The notes: generated from the letters alone by a model not told the origin. Shown: positions 1-13,452, counted from the first letter of the stretch. The stretch: 64,000 nt of DNA from Syngnathus acus (GCF_901709675.1 NC_051104.1:3891501-3955500), one strand, 5' to 3'. Numbers and translations: made by a program.

Positions 1-1980
1 TTCAAATGTTTTCACTTGAATTTGACGAGTACATCAATCTCATTTTTCAACATTGAGTTATTAACTACATTAAAGTGATTGCAAAAGCTTGTAGTTCATC
101 TAAAGCCTGAATTCATTTCGATAAGTCACGACACAGCACTTTGATTGCTTATTTTTCCCGCCATGCTCGAAGGCTATTGTGTTCCATTCAAAATGAATTG
201 GTCTGAGGAACAGACAGTGTCCTTTTGTGAATAAACCACTCAGAAATGTCCTAATTAAATCTGGCCATCGGTGAGTGAGAGAAGTCAACAACAGTGAGGG
301 CGGGTGGAAAAAGAAAAAATCCAATTCCGTCTCCCAAAAGCGGAACAATGGCAGCAATGGCCGAGCTTTGACTGACAAAAGGAGACTTTACAACTGCTGA
401 GGCGAAAAGGCATTCTGGTTGACTTCCTATTATGTTTGTACCTCTGAGATGTTGGGATCTTATTTTTTTTTCTCTCCAGCCATTCACTCGCACATCAGTT
501 CATGTTTGATTTGCCCACAATACGCTCACTCCTTACGGTGAACAATGAATGTAAGAGGAGGGCGAAGAAACACATTAAATAAATGGCCTGTGACTGAATG
601 ATAACAATAAACATATTTGCACTGAGAGAAATGAGCAATGCTCGAAGTGATAAATGATGTATAGAGGTGTTGATGCAATGCAGTCACCCCGTACTCCAGG
701 ACAGAGGAAAGCAGGTTGTAAAAAGACATTAACAATTCATTTTCCAGTTGCACAAATATTCAATTTCAACATAAACTGGTTAGACTATATCACCGATAAG
801 CTTCCCCAATAAAAAAGTCCTAAAAGTTTGTTCCAATATAAAATGACATTAGCATGGCAAGCACGTGACGGTGAGCTAACGCTAACATTAGCTCAGTTAG
901 CTAAACATCTTATTGTTTTCTACATTCTTACATTCTACATTCTCTACACAAGTCAACTTTGAAAACAAGATTACATTCCTCTATAAAAACCAAAGGCAAT
1001 TTCATCAGCCTTTTCTCAGTCAAGGTTTACGTTCTTTATACGAGGCCTTCAGTTCCTCCGAATTATTAAAGAGGAAATTACAGAACATCCAAACTGACAT
1101 TGTGTGGCGCAACGCTAGCTAAAGGTCAAAATATTTAGTCGCTTATTTTCAATCTTCTCTGCAATTACAGAGCACACAGAGGCCCAATGGACCGTGACAG
1201 AATAGTTTTATATTTTGGATGAGGGGGTGGACATCTTTTAACCAGCTTTTTGAAGCACTTTCCCTAAAATGACTTCAACAGATCTGGAGGAGAAGTTTTA
1301 GTTTTAGCCACTAGTAAATGTAGAATCTTACCCAGGGTAAAGACGGCAGAAAGTTCTAACGTCACTCACTCAAGACGAAAAAAACTCAGCCAACAACAAA
1401 CAAGAAAACAGAACAAAAAAAATGGATTACAGTACAAAGTGACAAGTAGCCTCCATAGAGCAGACTTCAACGTAGCTCGAAGACAGGTTGTGTTTTGAGC
1501 AAAGAAATCTGACAGTTGTTTTTGATACAAACAAAAGCTCTTGACATCTTTGTACAGTTTTAGTACAAACTGACAGCTCAACCGGAATTGTTTTGCAATT
1601 ACTCCTTTAATTACTCCCAAAGGCACTCTGGGAAATGCATAAAAGCAATCAACTAAGTAGAAAATAATCATGGCATAATTTGGGAAGGTGTAGGCGGGGG
1701 AAAAAAGGCCACCCTTGTTGTTTCCACCTTCTCTGGTCTGATCACCAACCTCCGGGCAGCCTACAAAACCCATTTACAGCATTCTGACATGCATTGTTGG
1801 AATAACGACGGAACAGCACTCCACCATTTATCCAGATTAGGGAATCGTATATCCTGACTATTCATGAAGACACTCGGGAACTTTGAGAGCTTTGTTCACG
1901 AGTGTGCTCTTCGTTGTGTCGTCCTCCTTATGCTATTAATTCTGTTCTGCACATGTTCACCTTTATCATCCATGTTCTGC
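1..1980. other. Gene-free unique DNA, left edge
   Basis: No coding gene is supported here. The longest open frame (minus strand, 1366-1773, 135 codons) has no signal peptide, domain or family resemblance that I recognise, and its Phe/Leu/Cys-rich make-up is what AT-rich non-coding DNA gives by chance. A short inverted repeat, GAGCTAA at 873-879 with TTAGCTC at 888-894, lies next to an E-box CACGTG at 862-867. I see nothing else in this stretch. Confidence 0.6.
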
Positions 1981-2009
1981 TACACACACACAAACACACA
2001 CACACACAT
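1981..2009. repeat. (CA)n microsatellite
   Basis: An interrupted CA dinucleotide run. Such runs are frequent in vertebrate, especially teleost, intergenic DNA. Confidence 0.9.
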
Positions 2010-5000
2010 GCTGACATGGTTCCGGATGGAGACGGGAGGCTCATCATCACACCACACTGTGAGATAACTGAAGAAAAGCCAAGGCACTATGGGTAAAGCT
2101 GCTGATTAATAGCATTCAGCAGACATTAATGTCCTATGATTATCTATCCCGCACTGTGCCGCTTTTTCTCCCCTGCTATGCTAATTATGGTGGTGTCACT
2201 CTGAGGGGTCAATTCAGTTTTTTTCCCCCCTTTTGACACAGTTGTTTCTATCATCAGCAGTTGCTTTGACAGTGGGAATCTTGCAGGATATAAAATATAG
2301 AAATAAGTATCAGAAATAGCATAGTGCTTCAAACAAAACATGGTGAAATAAACCAAAAAATCAGATTGATGTGATTATTGTGATGTGATGAGGTGCCAGC
2401 CAGCAGAAGATGGTCCTGTGGGGGTTGCTGGAGGGGTGGCTATAATCAAGATATGGCACAGTACAATAGACCAGACCCAGTGCTTAATTATACCTTAAAA
2501 CCTAATTAGAATGAAACCCTCACGTCATCGCCAAAGCCTGACTAGGCCTAACATTCGTGTACAGTTTTACCGCTTAATTCTCACTAGTAATAATAAATGT
2601 TATTTGCTGCACATAGTATGTATTAATCATCACAGTACGTTCACCAATCACAATGATATGTAATTGAGAGATCAAATGAACGTGTCATTTCTGTCTCATC
2701 ACTCACTAAATTGAAACCCACGTTGCTCATTTTTTGTGACCCTGTCATATTTTATTGTATCATACAACAGGTAACTTGACAGGTGCTTCTATCTTGTCAA
2801 CAGAAAAGAACAAACAAAACATGATTACCCTGTTCCCAGCTAACCTGGCACGTCAGATAGATTGTTTGAAAAATTCAAAACAGTTAGAAAATTACTTTGA
2901 AGGTGATTATATAAATTACAGGTTGATCAATTAATACTGGCACCCAAAACTTGCTTAGGCCAGTTTGGAGAAAAGAAATTCTTTCTTTTTCATCTTGGCC
3001 TAGTTTTGATACAAAGTGCTGCTATTTTCATTCAGGGTCACCATTATATAAGCAGGGGTCACAAGTTCCCTGGTGTCTCTACATACATAAAGAACACTGA
3101 TTGGTCCAATCAAGCCCAACCGTATCAGGCAGCATTTCAATTTGCTCGATTTACGGCCCCTCTTAGGAATCCAACTGCCTCGAATGGTTAATTCCCAGGC
3201 TATTGTGCGGCAAATTATAGTCCAGATAATAGTATAAGATGATATCCGTATGTGCTTTATAGAGTATTGTAGAACTTAAGACAAGATCAATGATCCATCA
3301 GGTGCGGGCTGGACCTCCTAGTCACCACTAAAAAAAAAAAAGAAAATCCTCCCTTTATCGAGCATGCGACCAGAGAAAGTGATAGAACTTGCACTTGGAA
3401 ATAAATTGGTTTCATATAGATAAGAGTGGAAATCTCTTAGATGCACATTTACAGTTTTACAAACATTTATATGAATTTGAATCATTGCTAAACACCTCCA
3501 GAAAACTAACACTAACCTGCTGACGTCAACAGTGCCAAGAAACTGATGATGCAAAATCTCAATCCCCTCATGTAATGAATGACAGGACCCATAAAACACT
3601 TGACAGCCTTATTAAGTCCCCCCTGAGTCTGAATGTGACAACGTCGCTGTCAGTGTGAGACGAGGCGGCGTTTTCACTTCCACCGGAGACAAGCTTGGAC
3701 TGGGATGCAAAAGCATCCGGGAATAAACTTGGACTGCACGCAAACACAACCCCTTGTTGTTTCAATCAGCGTTCCAGGCACAGTCTTCCCTCTCCAAGGG
3801 CCTCTTCTTCATTGCCGTCGGAAAATAAAGATGATTTACTTGAAGGGCGACTGGATTGGTGCTCTGAAGGAAAGCTCTCCGGCACAGCTAGAGGCACTGG
3901 GCAAGGATTTCTTGCCGGTCCAGTGCAACGTTTCTGATTTCGCCTTAAGGGAGAAGCAGCTAAAGGCAGGATGTGAGAACTGGCACTTAACATGAGCAGG
4001 GGCATGATGCATCAGACAAGAAAGGTCACAAGGTCCCTTTGAAAGTGTATGCATGTGTGTATGCTGCTTTGTAACATAAAGACTAACGTGCATGGTGTGT
4101 ATGTGTGTGAAGAGATAATAGAAGCTGACAATGGTGAGGTGTGTCCTCGTACTCGGGGACTGACAAGGACATGTGACAGCAACCAGGCCAGCTCAACTGT
4201 CAGCACTACTCAGCGAGGAGCCATAGTGATGACAGCAGACGGAATCCAAACAGCACCTCTCGAGCACACTCTTGTTTTCATATTTACTGCCACTTCTCGG
4301 ACCACCTAGACTGTGCTCTGTTTGTCAGTGGTGTGAAAATCTTCCCCAATTAGTTTTAATGGCTGGACTCCGTGTCAATGGATTGTTGAACTCTGTTTAT
4401 GATTTGGTTATTTTTCCCCACACAAAAATATAATCCGTAGAAACCGCTTGAGCTCACAAATACATGCATTCCAAATTATTCAGAGAAAAACACCCATTAG
4501 TAATTGAGGCTACTCTCGTTGGACGAAATGCACCTATTGTTCACCTACAAAACCAACAAAGCTGAATCATATTGTAGCTCTCTGACAGAAGTAATTACAT
4601 TCAAGGCCTTTCCTTTTCCATTCTAGCATTGCTGCCATCAGCAGTCTGTTCACCCCCCTTCCCAGTCCCCGCACATTTTGCCAGAAGGGTCCATGCACAC
4701 CCATCATCCCAAGCGCAACGCATGTTGGCTAGCTAGTGGCTACGACGGCTTTGCAGTGTGAGGCCAATATGTATCCCGACAGTCAGCAAATGTGCTTGAG
4801 GAAAGTGAATGCTGGGTGACATGTCACCAGAGTTTTGGGTGACCAAATGCTTGGGGCGGGAGAAGGGAACAGAGAATAGCAAAGCAGAAAAGCAAATGAC
4901 CCCAGAGCTGACCTGTATCTATCAACCTTGATTAACAGTGTAATGGCGGCCAGGAGTAGGAGCATTTATTGGTCATGAAATAAGCTGCACGCACTACCTG

Positions 5001-5024
5001 TGTGAGAAGCAGCAACTTGTACGA
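2010..5024. other. Gene-free unique DNA
   Basis: No gene is supported. The tract at about 2095-2200 has two ATTAAT cores, a GATTATC and a GCTAATTATGG. That is the texture of conserved non-coding elements, but composition alone cannot show conservation. A perfect cyclic-AMP response element TGACGTCA lies at 3521-3528 without a promoter-like context. Interrupted GT runs occur near 4045-4110. The overlapping open frames at 3695-4309 are short and mutually incompatible, and none resembles a known protein. Confidence 0.55.
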
Positions 5025-5435
5025 CCGTATTTTCCGGACTATAAGGCGCACCGGACTATAAGGCGCACCTTCAATGAATGGCCCATTTTAAAACTTTGCC
5101 CTTATATAAGGCGCACTGGACTATAAGGCGCACCATTAATGCATCATGTCAGATTTGTAATCCAAATCAAATCATTCTCCATTTTATCTTTTATATTTCA
5201 ACTTCAGATGCAACAAATTACGATATAATCACAAAATAATGATCCATAGTCTTTTTGATTCATGATTCATAGTCTTCAGCGGGCCACTTATGATTGATTT
5301 CATGACACAATGCTTCGGGGCAGTTTAAATTTAGGAATTTGGTCCATATATAAGGCGCACCGGACTAAAAGGCGCACTTCGGCTTTTGAGAAAATTTTAG
5401 GTTTCTAGGTGCGCCTTATAGTCCGGAAAATACGG
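5025..5435 (+). mobile_element. TA-flanked miniature inverted-repeat transposon, subfamily 1 (copy A)
   Basis: The termini are inverted repeats: the left end reads CCGTATTTTCCGGACTATA and the right end is its reverse complement. The right flank is TA. The left flank is GA, probably a mutated TA, so a TA target duplication as in Tc1/mariner-type elements is likely. Inside each end the word TATAAGGCGCAC or a close variant recurs in direct tandem order roughly every 15-17 bp, then again before the right end. The 411-bp element has no transposase frame, so it would be non-autonomous. It shares its interior with the copy at 10892-11303, which is inverted. The superfamily is inferred from the TA flank only. 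Confidence 0.85.
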
Positions 5436-6250
5436 TACTTGGTCTTAAATAGTGGAAATACAATACTTAAGACTCCATATATTGTCTACATGCAATATTT
5501 GCCTTGCAAAAACATAAGCTAACATTCCGCGATAACGTCACTGAAATTCTTGCTACATTAATATGTAAACATAGAAAAGTGTCGCAGCTAAAATAATTTA
5601 AAAAAAAAAAAGTCATTCTGTTCTCCTTGGAATCCCCCACAGAATTTGAAATGTGAATGAATCAAGAATTCCATTCTCTCCTGTGGCTGCATGCAGCAGA
5701 ATTATTTGGTTCATATCCAATGCTCTTGCAGATAGAAAAAAACAAAACAATTTAACAGTCACTTTGTTATGATTACATTTTCCAATCTGATGGGATTGTT
5801 AACGAAAGGAAAGTCAGTTTGGGGGTGTTATTTTTTTTTCACATTTTCAGGCACTCAACAGGGGTCTTCCAGCTGGGAGATGATATCGGCGTGCAACACT
5901 TACATACACACCATTTGAAACACACACATTCGCCCACATCAACATAATCAAGCAATACGAGTGGTAATCAAGGTTGGAATAACAGAGAGTTTTCTGGGCT
6001 ATATCAGAGATGCAAGGCTAATTTTGCCACCCTCTCTTGAAAGTCAGAAGGTTGCTGTACTAATTAATGGGGCATGAATGTTGTCCTGAGGCGCACACTC
6101 ACGCAAGCACATATGCCAACCGAAACTTCCCATACACAAAGAGATATAACTTTATATGCGAGTGTAGTTGTGTTTGTGTGTCTTGGAGGGGTAATCAAGT
6201 GACATGCAGCTGCATACTCAATCATACAAGCTCTGATTGGAGATTGGAGA

Positions 6251-6277
6251 GACACACACACACATACACACACACAA
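6251..6277. repeat. (CA)n microsatellite
   Basis: CA dinucleotide run with a single interruption (CATA). Confidence 0.9.
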
Positions 6278-7297
6278 TGACAAATTTCCTGTTAATGCAA
6301 TGGTGGGAGCAGGAAGGCTCTTACGGGTCTATTTTTATTACCATCATTAATTGGGCCAAATATATCCCTGATGGTTTCAATAAAACGAAGCAATGTTGTC
6401 TTTCGAACGGGAGATTTAGTATGGCTCGTTATATTGAGCTGGTGTACCTAAAGAAGTGAATTTATGTAGTAGTGTGAGTTCAGGGTTGGGTATAGGGGTG
6501 CAAAGGTGAATGTCAGCAAATACAAGCTTGATTATACAGGACCTCACCTGGACCACCACCGACTACTGCATACAAATAGAGCACAGACACACACACTTAC
6601 ACGAGTGTCCTCGGCGAACCGCGTAAAACAGGACAAATGAGAGGCTGGGAAATATACCAAAGCCAGATGGGATGAGGCAGCGCATACACCTGTTCGAAAT
6701 AACACAACCTGTCAGCAGACAAAAGCCTTTCGGTGGCTGACACTATTCGTACCCTTGTTTTCCGTCATCGCTGTCATCGTGAATCATTAAACGGAGCACT
6801 AAACTGGGCTGACTCTGTGATGCCGCTCAGAATCACATGCTTTCTCGCTGCTATTTTAGCCGTGCATGAAAAGTGGATGAAAAGGTAGCGCTCCGTCTGA
6901 TATTTTTATAAAAAAATCTTTGGGGATTTATAATAAAAGCAAAATCTTTAAAAGCAGTGGCATCGGCGAGAATCCTCTCGGGTAGGGTGTGAAGCGGGGT
7001 TTCCCTCTAGCAAAAGGACTCTGATGGCAACCCAGTTTCTAAATGACTGCACTCTTTATCTAAATCCTGACCTAGAAGCATAATTCATTATCACCGACAT
7101 TGTGTAGCAGAAAATGAATCGGAAGAAGGAAAAATATTACTTATAAAAGTCATCAGTGGTCTGACAAGAGCACTAAATCTTAGCTTGCACTCAGGTGTGA
7201 CTGCGTTTTGTGAATCAGGTGTTAAATTTGGAATTAGCTGCTTGCTGGCTAACAACACATACATCACACTAATGCAGTTCTGTCACTGCCGCGCCCG

Positions 7298-7319
7298 CCC
7301 TTAATCAGGACGCATCTGT
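7298..7319 (+). promoter_or_regulatory. 22-bp word shared with 20229-20250
   Basis: This 22-bp stretch begins CCCTTAATCAGGA and ends TCTGT. It matches the stretch at 20229-20250 at 20 of 22 positions in the same orientation. Both copies are preceded by a short GC-rich run starting GCCG. It contains a TAATC homeodomain-type core (bicoid/OTX-like). A match of this length is near the limit of what chance allows in 64 kb, so a shared regulatory role is only a suggestion. Confidence 0.2.
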
Positions 7320-7674
7320 GTTCTGATGAGCCACTGTGATACACGTACAAACACACACAATCGGATGTTTGTGGCCAGTTCACTTCCTCCGTTTAGTGAC
7401 TATTATCCAAATTTTTGTTCAGTTCATCCTTCCAGAGAAGGTTTAAAAATGTGTATCACAGCTCAATTTATATCGAAGTTTAGATTTATAGTCTTGTCTT
7501 ATTTACATTTAACAGTCGAAGGGCTCAAAATATTAATCGCAAATTGAAATAAGTTGCCTTTCCCGATTTCTACAACTGCGAATTGGCAATCCAATTTTAT
7601 TTACTTTACATTTTGTATGTGACATCTATTAAATCAGTGTTATTAATAATAAGCTTTAGTCTTGCTTATGGATG

Positions 7675-7686
7675 TCACAAGATGGC
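7675..7686 (+). promoter_or_regulatory. CTCF-like site (weak)
   Basis: TCACAAGATGGC followed by GC matches most of the CTCF core CCASYAGRKGGC. The strong AG-R-K-GGC half is intact and position 5 deviates. It is a single motif hit with no other support. Confidence 0.2.
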
Positions 7687-9837
7687 GCTAAATCACTGCT
7701 TTTGTCTAAATGAAGCTCCTAAACTTACTTCACCGTCCTTGGCGCCAGTATTAGCAATTAATATAAATTAGTGTGAGTTTTTTTAATGCGCTAGATAAGC
7801 TAGCAGTTTAGAAATACTTGATCTTGGATGGCCCAAACCGGCGAATGTTTCCTTGTTAATTTTCCTGACCTGACTGTTTATTCCATTTCCATCCTCATCA
7901 GCAGCACTGTCAGCAGGTCGCGTCACACTTGACTATGGGACAGCTCCATCTGTGAGCGCTTCGTCCTAGTTCGTCCCGGGGATTATCAGCTATCACCGAC
8001 TGACTTTTCCGCCGTGGCCGGCTCTCAGCTCATCTGCTCCTGAGCAGCGCTCCACTGCCCATCATAATTGAGGCCGATACCGTTCCCCTATGGCCGCCAT
8101 CTTTAAGCGCTCTCCCTCCGCCCCTTTACCATCATCCCATCCCTCTGTCTTCCTCCTTGGGCCTTATCAGTGCACAAAAATCCTCCCTGGGCCAGGCAGG
8201 CGAAAACAACCTGACCTTTTTCATTTTCTGACTGACAAGAAAAACAAAATGAGGAAATATCTATAATTCTTTATAGTCACCAGTCACAGATTTACCTAGC
8301 CAGGAAAATGCAATAAATATATAGCTGACAACATTGGGAAGTATTTATTATAGGATGATTGTTATTTACATTGCATTTTTAAATATTTTGTCCAATCTAT
8401 TTATAAGGTAGAATAATAGAAACCCCTTGCAGGACGATGAAGTGAAGTTCTTGCACATTCACAACTGAAATAATAAATACGTTGTGACTTTAAGTCAACA
8501 GCGATTCAAAAAGGCACAAAGTTGAAAAATAAAATAAAAGTGATGATGTGTATGCATAATAAAAGCTACTTATTTAGCATCAAATCCGATTTCTGCAATA
8601 TCACCGATTAGGAACTATACACACGATGATTTTATTCCACTATGCCGTGATAATAACCAGCATCATTATCATCACGTCTTTCATCAAGTGAGACAACAAT
8701 TTTTTCCCCCCGCCTCATTCAATTCAAGTTGAAAGAGAAATCTAAAGGAAAAGCCATTCTTTGATAGTAACATTTAACCTCCTTTAACTGAAATAAAAGT
8801 AATCTCCCACTGTCAGGGAGGCAGACAAAAGTGGGTTGATCTTTGAAAGGAACAGGTTGCAGGTAGACAATGTTTCCCCTCTTTTGATCAGACAGTGTCA
8901 GACAGCAGCAGATAAGAAGAACTGGCTCACTTTCTGTCGTCTAAAACACATTTGAGTGACTCACCACACATTATTTTGACCTTCAGATTCAAAATGTCGG
9001 ATGATAAAAAGAGCAGATTAGATATGCAAATAAAAGGGAAGAAAAAAAAAAACAATGCAAGACTGTCAATTCATCCAGTGAAATTAATTTAAATCAAATG
9101 AATCTCAACTCATACTACATAAAGCGGTTCAAATAAGCTCATTCAGACACTTATTATTGACCCGATTCTTCATCATGTAATTCAATGTCATTTTTGCTGT
9201 CACGGGAATACAGCTTAGTCTTTTTGAAACAATACCCAGACTAAGTAATGATGTCTGCCCCTCAAACTAATAAAGCCATTCCACTGAGCAAACTTCTACA
9301 TCATCATGAAGAAAAAAAATCCGCTCATTAATCCATGACTAGTAATATAACGTAAATTTCCGACTGAATAAGCCATCCCGGGATTGGACGTCAATAAGGT
9401 TGGCATTGTCTTATCTGCTCACATTTTACCACAGAAATAGTGTGAAAAAGAGGAAATATTTTGGGCGTGAAGCAGACGGTGGGATGAACTTCCGCGAGAA
9501 TGCATGGTTGCATCTCCGCACCATCAGCGTGGCAGTCTGTAGGCACTGGAGAAGACAAATTACCAGACGAATGACTGGAGAGTACTGCAAGCACCCCTTC
9601 CCAGCCTCCTCCAGATGGACATAATTAAACCATTAGCCAGCAAGTGGGGGCTGATGACTCCATCAGGACCCATTTTGGGCTTAAATAAACGATAGAAAAT
9701 AAAGCTGCGTTGAAAATTGCAGCCCGTTTGTTCATGCGCCGTTTACCAGCGATGCGCTGTAAACCACCAAAAAGGAGGCTGGGCTGGTTTTGCGTTTCTA
9801 TGACGACTGTGTACCTTCTGTAATTGTGAGATAATCA

Positions 9838-10190
9838 AATTAGAATATATAATCTTTACTCAATACTTTGTTGAAGCACCTTTGACAGCAATTATACACT
9901 CGAGTCTTGAGCTTTGATGCCACAAGCTGGCCAGATCTATTTTGGGGCAGTTTTTTCCTCATTCTTCTTTGCGGCACCTCTCACCCGCCGTCAATTTGAA
10001 CAGGAAGTGTTGGTGCACAACTATTCACAGATCTCTCCAGAGATGTTCAGTCTGCTTCAAGTTCACTTCACTGTAGGAATATTATTGGCCATGCCTGGCT
10101 TCCTACAAACATACCATCTGGCATGCACCCCCAAAAATCTTTAGAATCGAGAATTTTCTATCTCATAGTTTCCAAACATTCTTCCATAAT
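9838..10190 (-). mobile_element. Decayed Tc1-like transposon fragment
   Basis: From memory, this stretch follows the complementary strand of common fish Tc1-like elements. It has the segment around CTTTGTTGAAGCACCTTTG, then CTTCTTTGCGGCACCTCTCA, then CAGATCTCTCCAGAGATGTTC, then CACTGTAGGAATATTATTGG. The last corresponds, on the minus strand, to the transposase segment before the conserved glycine-rich GGGS stretch, which is itself deleted. Compared with a full element it has an internal deletion near 10065 and many point changes, and no terminal repeats are apparent. It would be inactive. The boundaries are approximate; similarity fades between 10190 and 10500. Confidence 0.65.
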
Positions 10191-10891
10191 TTCATAAGGC
10201 AACAGAAACGTGACCCAATCGAAGGTCAAGTGACACTACTTGAGTCCAGAAGATCCACTCTCGTTCTCTAGGCATCACTTCTCGGATCAAGTGGATGTGG
10301 CTTGCTGGCAACACCACTGTAAGGTCTTAATCAGAGTTGATTTAAGAGGAAATGTTCAGGGTTGAGCTCTGAAGAGATTCGCTTCCTCTAGGGTCTAGTT
10401 TGACTATCTTCACCTCAGCTGTCCCATATATCTCGGCAAGGACATCATTCATGCCATCATTCATTGCGCCTGAGCCCCTCTGAGTACCACCACAAGTGCA
10501 GCGGCCAAGCAATCATTGCCAGAATGCCGCTGCATTTTGTCCCTCTATCTCCCGCGTTTACAAGTATTAGAGAAGAAAAAAATATATGATTTTCCGTGGA
10601 TGTTTTTCTTTACAACTGGATTTAACTGAAGCAAAGGATACTTGTGTGGAAGCAGTGACCTGAGATGTAGCTTTCTATCCTTCACATTTGACTTCAGGGG
10701 CATTTCTTCATACTTCACCTTGCCCTTTAACTGTGAATAAACACTAAATAGCAACTGTGAAAGCCACATGACCTCACAGTGACGTGGACTGCTCGAATAT
10801 ATCAACCGAGGATGAAAAAATGTCCGATCATAAATTTCTTTCCATCAGAGGAAGTCATTTGAAACCTTAACTGTCAAGTTGATCTGAAGTA
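10191..10891. other. Gene-free DNA next to the Tc1-like relic
   Basis: No gene is supported. The first 300 bp may be further decayed transposon sequence, but I cannot align it with confidence. The remainder is unique. Confidence 0.4.
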
Positions 10892-11303
10892 CCGTATTTT
10901 CCGGACTATAAGGCGCACCTAAAACCTAAAATTTTCTCAAAAGCAGACAGTGCGCCTTATAGTCCGGTGCGCCTTATATATGGACCAAATTTCTAAATTT
11001 AAACTGGCCCGAAGCATTGTGTCATGAAATGAATCATAAGTGGCCCGCTGAAGACTATGAATCATGAATCAAAAAGACTATGGATCGTTTTTTTGTGATT
11101 ATAAAGTAATTTGTTGCGTCTGAAGTTGAAATAAAAAAAGATAAAATGGAGAATGATTTGATTTGGATTAAAAATGTGACTTGATGCATTAATGGTGCGC
11201 CTTATAGTCCGGTGCACCTTATATAAGGACAAAGTTTTAAAACGGGCCATTCATTGAAGGTGCACCTTATAGTCCGGTGCGCCTTATGGTCTGGAAAATA
11301 TGG
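10892..11303 (-). mobile_element. TA-flanked miniature inverted-repeat transposon, subfamily 1 (copy B)
   Basis: This is the inverted relative of the element at 5025-5435, with the same interior (the segment around GAATCATGAATCAAAAAGAC) and nearly the same length (412 bp). TA dinucleotides flank both ends (10890-10891 and 11304-11305). The left terminus CCGTATTTTCCGGACTATA is intact; the right terminus carries substitutions (GTCTGGAAAATATGG). TATAAGGCGCAC-type words are repeated near both ends. Open frames inside do not resemble a transposase. Confidence 0.87.
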
Positions 11304-12968
11304 TATATCAAAACAACCTTATACACATAAATGAATGAATTATGAGGAATAATATTCTATTTTTACTTTAATGGTTGCATTGTTGACAATTCAACACTGC
11401 TGAAAATATAGCAGTGCTTGCTCGAGGGTCTCTTTCCTTAACTTGAAATTTTTGCATGTCTCCCCTTTCTCTACGTACCTCAAAACATCTCCAGTCTTTG
11501 ACTCCCTTTCTTGTCTCTGACAATGAAATACGCTGACACCAATCTCGGGGGTCCCTCTGCGCCGACACACATCTGTGTGGCTGTTCCACTTTTCTGCCAT
11601 CCAAAAGCCCGCCTGCTGACATTCCCTTCACTTAGTTCAACCGACAGCACTGATTTCCCTTTTCCTCCTTGTCATTTCCGTTAACCTGTCCCTCCCCCCC
11701 CCCTCTCTTCTCTCCTCTTCTGTCACCCACTTTATAGGAAGCTGGCAGCATCTAAGATAAGGACCAAACAAATAGTTGACGTCCCTCTGAAACATCTGTT
11801 CCATATTTGCTGCTCGTTCGCTCTACTGCTCCATTTTTAACGTGTGATTTCTCCTTCTGCGTCTGGGGAACGAGATTGTGAGCAGTGAGTGGATGACATG
11901 CTAGAAGGTTTCTCGTTGAATTAAAAACATCAGCACATGCTGCTGAGAGCACCTTGTGATGAGGGGTAGAAATACTTTCTCTTTAGGTAGCGCAGGTAGA
12001 GCAAAGTGATGTAACAGCTTATTTGGAGAGAAAGCTAATGTAGTGTCAGTTTGGTACATCGAGGGCAAGACTTCATTCTGCTTCAAATGGTAATGAGAAC
12101 AGGGAGGCCTTATTGATGTTGCTGGTAAATTGCAGTAAGGTTCGAGGTCAGACGGGAACATCATCATCGGGCTACACCCGGAACTGACACCTACACAACC
12201 TTCTACGCTCACATTCACAACAACAGTTTAGAGTTTTCCATTAACCTAATACACAAATGTTTGCAACAGGAGTTCCTGAGACTGGAAATAAGGCAAAGAA
12301 TTCAGCAATGTGTGCTTGCAGGCAGTTCAGCTGTTGAATTTGAGGTTGACTGTTAATTATGACACAGTGACACAACAGCAAGTCGAAGCAGACTTTTAAA
12401 AACCGCAGGCATTGATCCAGAACACCCGCTTTGAGGCCAAGCACCAGCGAGGCAGCGCGTGTGTGGGGGAGATTGCGTCTGTCATGTTCAAGCTGAGACC
12501 CAGCAAGAACACCCTTTAGTCTTCTCCCTCCATGGTCCCCCCCACCCACAACCCTCTAATAATCACTGACACTCTCATCCCTCCCCTCCTCTCATCTGAC
12601 GTGCCGCAAAACTGGCAATTGGCCTCAAATCAGCCAGACATAATTCCGGCATCCTCCTTGTTTTCCTGGCCGCGGCTCCGAATTGCGCAAGAAACAACAG
12701 AGAAGAACAAAGGGGCTGGTAGACTTCACATCTCGATCTGGCTCAGCCTCCTCTCATGTCAGAGAGAAGCGGTGTTTAGCGCAGTCAGCTAGCATCGTGC
12801 TGCTTCTATTGTTCTGTATAATTGCACTCAATGGACCTTGTGAAGGAGACAAACTGCAGCTGGTCTTTCTTTATCGTTTGCGTAATCAGGGAAGTGTTGA
12901 AACAAATAAAACTTGCAACAATATAAGTTCAGGTGTGTTGATCAAGTGCTACGAATCTTCATTTAGCA
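11304..12968. other. Gene-free unique DNA
   Basis: No gene is supported. There is a pyrimidine-rich tract near 11640-11730. Several open frames of 60-108 codons overlap on both strands, and none has a recognisable domain or consistent splice-site framing. Confidence 0.5.
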
Positions 12969-13297
12969 CAGGGGTGTCAAACTCTTTTTTTTGGCAGGCC
13001 GCATTGTAGTCATAGCTTCTTTTTCGGAGGGCCACTATGACTGTCAACCCAAATAAATGTATGAATACCTCATATTATATACAGTAAAAGCTACAAAACA
13101 AACTGACAAATAACTCGTTTTCAAATCAGACAAGTAAAAACTGGTCAAATATTACAAAAAAAAAGATATTAAAAGTGAAGACAATTTGCAATTCTAGTAA
13201 TGACACACGAATTTGATGCACAATTTGTCTTCGCGGGCCGCATAAAATGATGTGGTGGGCCGTATCTGGCCCCCGGGCCTTGACTTTGACACCTGTG
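12969..13297 (+). mobile_element. hAT-type miniature transposon, copy 1
   Basis: A 329-bp element with short terminal inverted repeats: CAGGGGTGTCAAACTC at the left, and a right end whose reverse complement reads CACAGGTGTCAAAGTC. It is flanked by a perfect 8-bp target duplication ATTTAGCA at 12961-12968 and 13298-13305, the hallmark of hAT transposition. Two more copies lie at 32717-33044 and 38017-38352. It has no coding capacity, so it depended on a transposase supplied elsewhere. The intact duplication and high similarity between copies suggest fairly recent movement. Confidence 0.93.
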
Positions 13298-13452
13298 ATT
13301 TAGCAGAAGACAATCAAAATATGGTCCGATGTTGATGACAAAGATCAGTTTTCAAACGTATCATCACAACGTACTAACAATCAGCATTTTGAGTTAAGGG
13401 CAGTTTAAATTGCCTATTAGCGTAACAACTGTTTACGCATGAAGTCTGCACG

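Larger units (their letters stand above)
5436..9837. other. Gene-free unique DNA with a GC-richer patch near 7.9-8.2 kb
   Basis: No gene is supported. The only structured patch is about 7900-8230, which is richer in G+C and CpG than its surroundings. It includes GCCGCCATCTTT (a YY1-like word) near 8092-8103, and could be a small promoter or enhancer. Open frames here are short and lack any recognisable domain. A 10-11 bp imperfect hairpin (GTTTACCAGCG at 9741-9751 with CGCTGTAAAC at 9755-9764) is within chance expectation. Confidence 0.5.

Noticed and set aside
1366-1773. 135-codon open frame on the minus strand
   Set aside because: Hydrophobic Phe/Leu/Cys-rich translation expected from AT-rich DNA, with no signal peptide followed by a domain, no family resemblance and no splice or poly-A context.
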